Shown: positions 59,114 through 64,000 of the stretch, piece by piece | How the letters are laid out: the number at the start of each line of letters is the position of its first letter | Numbering within the stretch: the stretch's first letter is position 1 | Assembly (NCBI GenBank): GCA_965250025.1 | Contig: OZ252283.1 | Coordinates: 1,240,001-1,304,000, forward strand | Direction of reading: 5' to 3' | From: CBDDLD01 sp965250025 | GTDB taxonomy: Bacteria; Bacteroidota; Bacteroidia; Flavobacteriales; Flavobacteriaceae | Length of the DNA stretch: 64,000 nt | Position numbers and translations under genes: made by a program | The notes under the pieces: generated by a model | Told to the model about the DNA's origin: nothing | What the model saw: the letters and a program-made list of their open reading frames with translations, nothing else | The model's database searches: none

Positions 59114-60508
59114 ATGTCTATGATAACTAATGATACCATTATAGCTTTAGCAACACCATCCGGCAGCGGTGCCATAGCAGTTATTCGTTTATCAGGTGCT
59201 GATGCGATTACCTATGTTGCTAAAAATTTTAGGTCGATTCATAAAAAGGATTTGAGCCAGCAACGTACCCATACGGTGCATCTGGGGCATATCATAGATC
59301 AGGATCGGACCATTGATGAGGTATTGGTTACTGTATTCAGAAATCCACAATCGTATACAGGAGAAGACGTTGTAGAGATCTCGTGTCATGGATCGTCATA
59401 CATTCAGCAAGAGATCATACAATTGTTCTTGAGACAGGGCTGTAGAATGGCCTCTGCCGGAGAGTTTACTTTACGGGCATTTTTAAATGGGAAACTGGAT
59501 CTGAGTCAGGCTGAAGCTGTAGCTGATTTGATTGCCAGTGATAATGCGGCTTCTCATCAGATTGCCATGCAACAAATGCGAGGTGGGTTTTCTACGGAGA
59601 TCGCTAAGCTTAGGGAAGAATTAATGAATTTTGCTTCATTGATTGAATTGGAGTTGGACTTTTCTGAAGAGGATGTGGAATTTGCGGATAGGACAGCTTT
59701 TAAAACGTTAATAGAACGTATTGTTTTTGTATTAAAACGATTGATCGATTCTTTTGCTGTGGGGAATGTCATTAAGAATGGAATTCCGATAGCCATAGTA
59801 GGAGAGCCTAATGTAGGAAAGTCAACTTTGCTTAATGCTTTGCTCAATGAAGAGCGAGCCATTGTAAGTAATATTGCAGGTACTACAAGAGATGCCATAG
59901 AAGATGAAATGGTTATCAATGGTGTGGGATTTCGATTTATAGATACCGCTGGTATTCGTGAGACGGATGATGTTGTTGAAAATATTGGTATTCAGAAGAC
60001 GTTTGAAAAAATAGAACAGGCTCAGGTGGTCATCTATTTATTTGATGCGTCGGCTTTTGTATCCCAACCGTCACATTTTAAAGTGGAAATTGCACAGACA
60101 AAGCATAAATACCCTCAAAAACCATTGGTTATTATTGCTAATAAGGTCGATCAGCTCAATGCAGAAGCACTTTCTGTACTGGAATCTCAGGTGGATGACC
60201 TTCACCTGTTATCTGCCAAGCATGGCACCGGTATTGAGACCTTAAAGCAAAAACTTTATGATTTTGTCAATACGGGAGCTTTACGAAATAACGAAACCAT
60301 TGTCACGAATTCCCGTCACTACGATGCCTTGTTAAAAGCTCTGGAAGAAGTCAATAAAGTAAAATATGGTTTGGAAACCGGACTCTCGGGTGATCTTTTG
60401 GCTATTGACATCCACCAGGCCTTATATCACTTTGGAGAGATTACCGGAGAAATCACTTCTGACGATTTATTAGGTAATATTTTTGCTAATTTTTGTATCG
60501 GTAAGTAA
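59114..60508 (+). CDS. mnmE: tRNA modification GTPase MnmE
   Basis: With MnmG it adds the carboxymethylaminomethyl group to wobble U34 of tRNAs. The 464-residue protein has the N-terminal dimerisation domain (TIIALATPSGSGAIAVIRLSG), helical middle, and an inserted G domain: GEPNVGKSTLLNALL (about 228-242), GTTRDAIED, DTAGIRE, and NKVDQ. The C-terminus is FCIGK with the catalytic Cys. ATG at 59114 is used; an ATG two codons later is also possible. Ends the core region; a 350-bp gap follows. Confidence 0.97.
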   Translation: MSMITNDTIIALATPSGSGAIAVIRLSGADAITYVAKNFRSIHKKDLSQQRTHTVHLGHIIDQDRTIDEVLVTVFRNPQSYTGEDVVEISCHGSSYIQQEIIQLFLRQGCRMASAGEFTLRAFLNGKLDLSQAEAVADLIASDNAASHQIAMQQMRGGFSTEIAKLREELMNFASLIELELDFSEEDVEFADRTAFKTLIERIVFVLKRLIDSFAVGNVIKNGIPIAIVGEPNVGKSTLLNALLNEERAIVSNIAGTTRDAIEDEMVINGVGFRFIDTAGIRETDDVVENIGIQKTFEKIEQAQVVIYLFDASAFVSQPSHFKVEIAQTKHKYPQKPLVIIANKVDQLNAEALSVLESQVDDLHLLSAKHGTGIETLKQKLYDFVNTGALRNNETIVTNSRHYDALLKALEEVNKVKYGLETGLSGDLLAIDIHQALYHFGEITGEITSDDLLGNIFANFCIGK

Positions 60509-60858
60509 TCCAACTTTAGTATAAGATTGTTTGAAAATAGGTGTGAATAACTGTTTCAATAGTTGTACAATTTCTATTAAAGCTGGTTATAACTCATGTG
60601 CTCATCGTAAATGGAATTACACGATACCTGTAGTAGTCTCCTGAATTTCTAGGATTAAGAAATTTAGCATGTTATTATAATGTTAAATATAAAGTATGTT
60701 TTTTAGTTTAAAGGTGTGTTTTTGTGTTTAAGATATTGATAAGTAGAGTTTTATATCGTGTTTTTTAGAGTAAATCGATATTTTTTTAATTGCATATTTT
60801 TTTATAAATTCGACGTAGTAAAATTCCCCTTTTACAAACTTAAATCAATCAACCCAAA
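60509..60858. other. 350-bp AT-rich non-coding leader
   Basis: No gene is supported. It holds a pair of near-identical 16-mers TGTTTTTTAGNNTAAA at 60698-60713 and 60759-60774 (61 bp apart, two mismatches) and a third looser one near 60716. A weak -7-like TAAATTCG is at 60813. It likely contains the promoter of the lipoprotein/giant-protein pair. Confidence 0.6.
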
Positions 60859-61452
60859 ATGAACAATTCAATTGTTCGTACAGTTCTTGTTATGTCTTTT
60901 TTTGTCTTGCTTTTGTCCTGTAAAAGTGATGCTGAAAATGACAAAAATAAATCCTCTTCAAAAGTCTATAATTTAAGAGGGGATTCGTGGCGCTCAAAAC
61001 AAATCACATACTTTTCAGAGGGTATTAATTATACAGCAACCGAGGTTCCGCTTCAATACTATTTATTAAAAAACTCAGGTTTGGATGCTCAAGGTGTAGA
61101 TTCTTTATACCAGCATCATATCAAAGAACGCATATTTGAATTGGAATTTGAGCATGAGAATAAAGATGATTTATTAAAAGAAACTTACACACGTAGAAAT
61201 TATGAAGCTTCGGTTAAGTACATGGCATTTACCATAACCAAGGACTTCTCTGCAGTCACGATGTCACAGGACACCATACCTTGTTCAGGAACACACTTTG
61301 AACGCAATTTTAAAGTGGCCCCATTCAAACGTTTATTACTGTATTTTGAAGGTATAGCACCCAATGAGAATATCACATTATTATATAAAGACCAGTTATT
61401 TGGAAATGGTCTTGTCACTTTTGATTTTAACGAAACACCACTAAAATTATAA
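60859..61452 (+). CDS. Lipoprotein of unknown function next to the giant protein
   Basis: A 197-residue protein with a signal peptide and lipobox VLLLSC (Cys about 21). The mature part has a Lys/Ser-rich linker, then two helical/beta blocks (YNLRGDSWRSKQIT; EATVEVPLQYYLL-like; EHENKDDLLKETYTRRNYEASVKYMAF read in parts) and a C-terminal beta segment ending in FDFNETPLKL. No motif is known to me. It is 9 nt before the start of the giant exported protein and so probably works with it as a two-gene unit. Role unknown. Confidence 0.6.
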   Translation: MNNSIVRTVLVMSFFVLLLSCKSDAENDKNKSSSKVYNLRGDSWRSKQITYFSEGINYTATEVPLQYYLLKNSGLDAQGVDSLYQHHIKERIFELEFEHENKDDLLKETYTRRNYEASVKYMAFTITKDFSAVTMSQDTIPCSGTHFERNFKVAPFKRLLLYFEGIAPNENITLLYKDQLFGNGLVTFDFNETPLKL

Positions 61453-61461
61453 TCCCTTATT

Positions 61462-64000
61462 ATGATTCATAAAATAAGAACCAGTAGATTATCAAAGATT
61501 ATAGCGAGTTACTTAGCCATACAATTGATAATAACTACTGTGCAACCGTCAAATTTGTTTGCATTGACCGGTGGGCCATCGCAACCGGAATTCAATTCAT
61601 TTACACCAATAGGCACTTCGGATATGGTTAATCTGTCTTCGGGCGATTTCAATTACAACATTCCAATTATGGATGTTGGGGGTTATCCATTGAATCTGTC
61701 CTACGACTCGGGTATTGGTATGGACCAGGAAGCCTCTTGGGTAGGTTTGGGTTGGAATCTTAATGTGGGTCAGATCAACAGGCAGGTCAGAGGCTTGCCA
61801 GATGATTTTAATGGCGATGAAATGCGCTACGAAAACCATTTAAAGGATAATATTACTGCTGGTGCTAATATTGCCATACATCCTGCAGTATCCGGGGGAG
61901 ATATTCCTATTAATATTTCTACTGGTTTGGGTGTGAACTATAACAATTATGTGGGGTGGTTTTATACGGCATCGAGTGGCGTCAGTTTTGAAATGTCGGA
62001 TAATATTGCTTTAGGAATGAGTACCACAAATTCTTCACAGAGTGGGGTTACTATTCAGCCAAGTTTAAATTACAGATCAAATAGTTTTATACAAGGTGCA
62101 ACTTTAGGTGCAGCAATTAATTCCCGGGAAGGTCTTATGGGGTTGAATGTTAGTGCTGCGATGAGAGCTTCTTTTTATAATAACAATAACAGTTTAAATA
62201 CGACCACTATTGGTTTGAATGCAGGATTTGGCAAGTCGTTTTCTAATACAACGTATACGCCTAACATGCGAACATCTTCTCTGAATACAAATATTTCCGG
62301 GAATGTTGCGCTAGGAACAGAGTTTTTTGGCTTTGAAGGGCAGTTAGAGTTGTATGCCTATGGAACAGTTCAATCCACACCAAGTGATGAAAAGGATAAG
62401 CTCGAGCGTGCTTATGGTTATAATTACACAGAGAATGCAACAACAAATGATGTGCTAGATTTTAATAGGGAAAATGACAGAACAATCACTAAGAATGTAA
62501 ATGTGCTTCCAGTAACTAATTATACCTACGACCTGTATTCAATAAAAGGTCAAGGCGTTTCAGGCATGTTTCAACCTTATCGTAGTCAGGTAGGCTATGT
62601 CTACGATCGATATGTAAAAGATAAAACCAAAGATGTTGCCTTAGGAGGAGAAATAGGCGTAGGTAACCTGTTGCACTTTGGGGTAGAGGTCAGATACTCA
62701 CCATCAAAATCATCAACAGGTTTGTGGGATGATGCTTCTAATGAAGCCAGAGGTAATTTTACACCTTTAAGTACCACAGATAAGGCATATGAAAAAGTGT
62801 ATTACAAGACTATAGGAGAGTTGAATGTAGATAATGATTATAATCTTTTAGCAGATCAGTTAGGAGGTGAAGCACCGGTTAAAGTAAAGCTATGGGGAAG
62901 TAATTTGAATAAAAAGACAGCTGCTAACGGTTACATCAAAGGAACGGATGAGTTATTGAGTGAGGCCGAACAATTTGGGTCAAGTTCTACAGCATTAGAA
63001 AACAAGGTCAGTAGAAGTCAGCGTCAACTTCGCAATCAATCCATACAGACACTTACTAAAAAAGAGGCCACTTCTATATTTGGTTCATATGCCCCGGAAA
63101 ATAAACCTTCAATTAATCCACAGTCTAAGAGTCATCATAGTTTTCAAACCAGAATTCTTCAGCCAGACGGTAGTACTTATGTATATGGACAACCGGCTTA
63201 CAACACTAAAAAAATTGAAGCCTCATTCAATGTACATGGGAATAGTTCACCTAACGGAATTGCTGAGGATAATGAATTAATAGCATACAGTACAGGTAAT
63301 GACAATAGTGCTAATAATAGTAGAGGTTCAAACCATTATTTTAACAGAGTTACTACACCTGCCTACGCCCATAGCTTTTTGCTTACTGAAGTTTTGTCCT
63401 CTGATTATGAAGATCTTTCTGGCGATGGGCCCACAGATGATGATCTTGGCGCATATACTAAGATTCATTATCAAGTTAAATCTCCAAATTACAGATGGCG
63501 AGTACCTTTTGAGCATGCTTCATCAAACCGTGGATTAAATTCTTTACAGAGAGATGATGTAGGGAATTACATCTATGGAGAAAAAGAATTGTTTTATGTA
63601 GACAAGATTGAGACCAAAACACATGTCGCAGTCTTTGACTTAAATCAAAGAAATGACGGTTATGGAGTAGCCGGTGAAAATGGAGGATTATCAACAAACT
63701 CAGAAATGTTTCAGATCAATACCATTTCATTGTATAGTAAACCAGAATACCAGAAGCTTTTAGATGGCGATACTACTGTAAAACCAATCAAAGTAGCACA
63801 TTTTGAATATGATTATTCGTTGTGTAAAGGCGTACCTAATAATCAGAGTGGTTATGACCCAAATGAAGATGACGCCAATGAAATGAGTGATACCGGAGGG
63901 AAGCTGACTTTAAGAAAGGTCTATTTTACTTACAGAGGGTCTAATATGGGGCGTTATACGCCTTACTTATTTCATTATGAAAAAGATTTTAATGGCGATG
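61462..64000 (+). CDS. Giant exported RHS/insecticidal-toxin-like protein, N-terminal part (runs off the window)
   Basis: ATG at 61462 opens a frame with no stop to the last base: 846 codons and continuing. Residues 1-35 are a signal peptide (ending NLFALTG). A PEFNSFTPIGTSDMVNLSSG then YDSGIGMDQEASWVGLGWNL stretch (read in parts, about 43-100) is the head motif that precedes YD-repeat/RHS (SpvB/TcC-like) shells in Bacteroidota. After it come repeats rich in Asn/Ser/Thr/Gly (NSFIQGATLGAAINSREG; NNNNSLNTTTIG) and IKGQGVSGMFQPYRSQVGYV, ILQPDGSTYVYGQP, and TYRGSNMGRYTPYLFHYE. RHS shells usually end in a variable toxin; that part lies outside. It starts 9 nt after the lipoprotein stop. Confidence 0.85.
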   Translation, partial: MIHKIRTSRLSKIIASYLAIQLIITTVQPSNLFALTGGPSQPEFNSFTPIGTSDMVNLSSGDFNYNIPIMDVGGYPLNLSYDSGIGMDQEASWVGLGWNLNVGQINRQVRGLPDDFNGDEMRYENHLKDNITAGANIAIHPAVSGGDIPINISTGLGVNYNNYVGWFYTASSGVSFEMSDNIALGMSTTNSSQSGVTIQPSLNYRSNSFIQGATLGAAINSREGLMGLNVSAAMRASFYNNNNSLNTTTIGLNAGFGKSFSNTTYTPNMRTSSLNTNISGNVALGTEFFGFEGQLELYAYGTVQSTPSDEKDKLERAYGYNYTENATTNDVLDFNRENDRTITKNVNVLPVTNYTYDLYSIKGQGVSGMFQPYRSQVGYVYDRYVKDKTKDVALGGEIGVGNLLHFGVEVRYSPSKSSTGLWDDASNEARGNFTPLSTTDKAYEKVYYKTIGELNVDNDYNLLADQLGGEAPVKVKLWGSNLNKKTAANGYIKGTDELLSEAEQFGSSSTALENKVSRSQRQLRNQSIQTLTKKEATSIFGSYAPENKPSINPQSKSHHSFQTRILQPDGSTYVYGQPAYNTKKIEASFNVHGNSSPNGIAEDNELIAYSTGNDNSANNSRGSNHYFNRVTTPAYAHSFLLTEVLSSDYEDLSGDGPTDDDLGAYTKIHYQVKSPNYRWRVPFEHASSNRGLNSLQRDDVGNYIYGEKELFYVDKIETKTHVAVFDLNQRNDGYGVAGENGGLSTNSEMFQINTISLYSKPEYQKLLDGDTTVKPIKVAHFEYDYSLCKGVPNNQSGYDPNEDDANEMSDTGGKLTLRKVYFTYRGSNMGRYTPYLFHYEKDFNGD

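Noticed and set aside
63299..63697. Short frames on both strands inside 61462-64000
   Set aside because: They are shadows of the single long frame that runs from 61462 to the window edge.
1..64000. tRNA, rRNA, CRISPR array, insertion sequence or prophage
   Set aside because: Read through intergenic regions: no cloverleaf, no 16S/23S segments, no regularly spaced repeats, no transposase or phage gene was recognised.

Overview
The window is one contiguous stretch of an AT-rich chromosome from a member of the Bacteroidota, almost certainly family Flavobacteriaceae. The reasons are: a menaquinone (not ubiquinone) pathway; a fused alpha/beta 2-oxoacid dehydrogenase E1; GIN-domain (DUF2807), DUF3857, DUF4369/TlpA and DUF2490 proteins; a nuclease that seems to end in a type IX secretion (T9SS) tail; LytTR two-component genes; and repeated promoter -7 boxes of the flavobacterial form TAnnTTTG. 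I saw no rRNA, tRNA, CRISPR array, transposase, integrase or phage gene. Most of the window is core genome with tight gene packing.

Layout. 1-6.1 kb: cut-off RluA-type pseudouridine synthase, panB, two small exported proteins, dnaK, a degenerate repeat cluster (4.5-4.8 kb) and an RlmI-like methyltransferase. 6.1-13.3 kb: nitronate monooxygenase-like gene behind a striking palindrome, two divergent AraC/GyrI-like regulators, a fatty-acid-hydroxylase-type membrane enzyme with a candidate operator, a GNAT, a DUF3857 transglutaminase-like protein and an alpha/beta hydrolase. 13.3-25.8 kb: a menaquinone super-cluster (hotdog thioesterase, menF, menD, menB, menA, menC, menE) with other genes inserted, including a CPBP membrane protease between menC and menE. 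26-33 kb: OmpA lipoprotein, glycosyltransferase, HsdR-N nuclease-like protein, holA, GNAT, a LytS/LytTR two-component pair and lipoproteins. 33-41 kb: DUF202 plus a large two-part methyltransferase, a GIN-domain/lipoprotein/DoxX operon next to an AraC regulator, and the fused E1. 41-49 kb: an M1-peptidase-like protein fused to an outer-membrane barrel, a probably T9SS-secreted EEP nuclease, a LOG-family protein and uvrA. 49-60.5 kb: an ATP-grasp / gamma-glutamyltransferase / AcpH-like group, glmM, a class V aminotransferase, an LpxL-like acyltransferase, rhomboid, TlpA and mnmE. 60.5-64 kb: a gene-poor leader, a lipoprotein and the first 846 codons of a very large exported protein that runs off the end.

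The most unusual items are: (1) the terminal lipoprotein plus giant RHS/insecticidal-toxin-like protein; (2) two distant promoters (6.15 and 18.49 kb) sharing a palindrome with identical 8-bp arms, which points to an unnamed regulon; (3) an M1-like protein that has lost HExxH but gained a C-terminal barrel; (4) a LytTR response regulator whose only in-frame standard start lies downstream of its essential acidic pair; (5) the degenerate ~105-bp repeat array after dnaK. All functional calls are from reading the sequence and remembered family signatures; no search was run.
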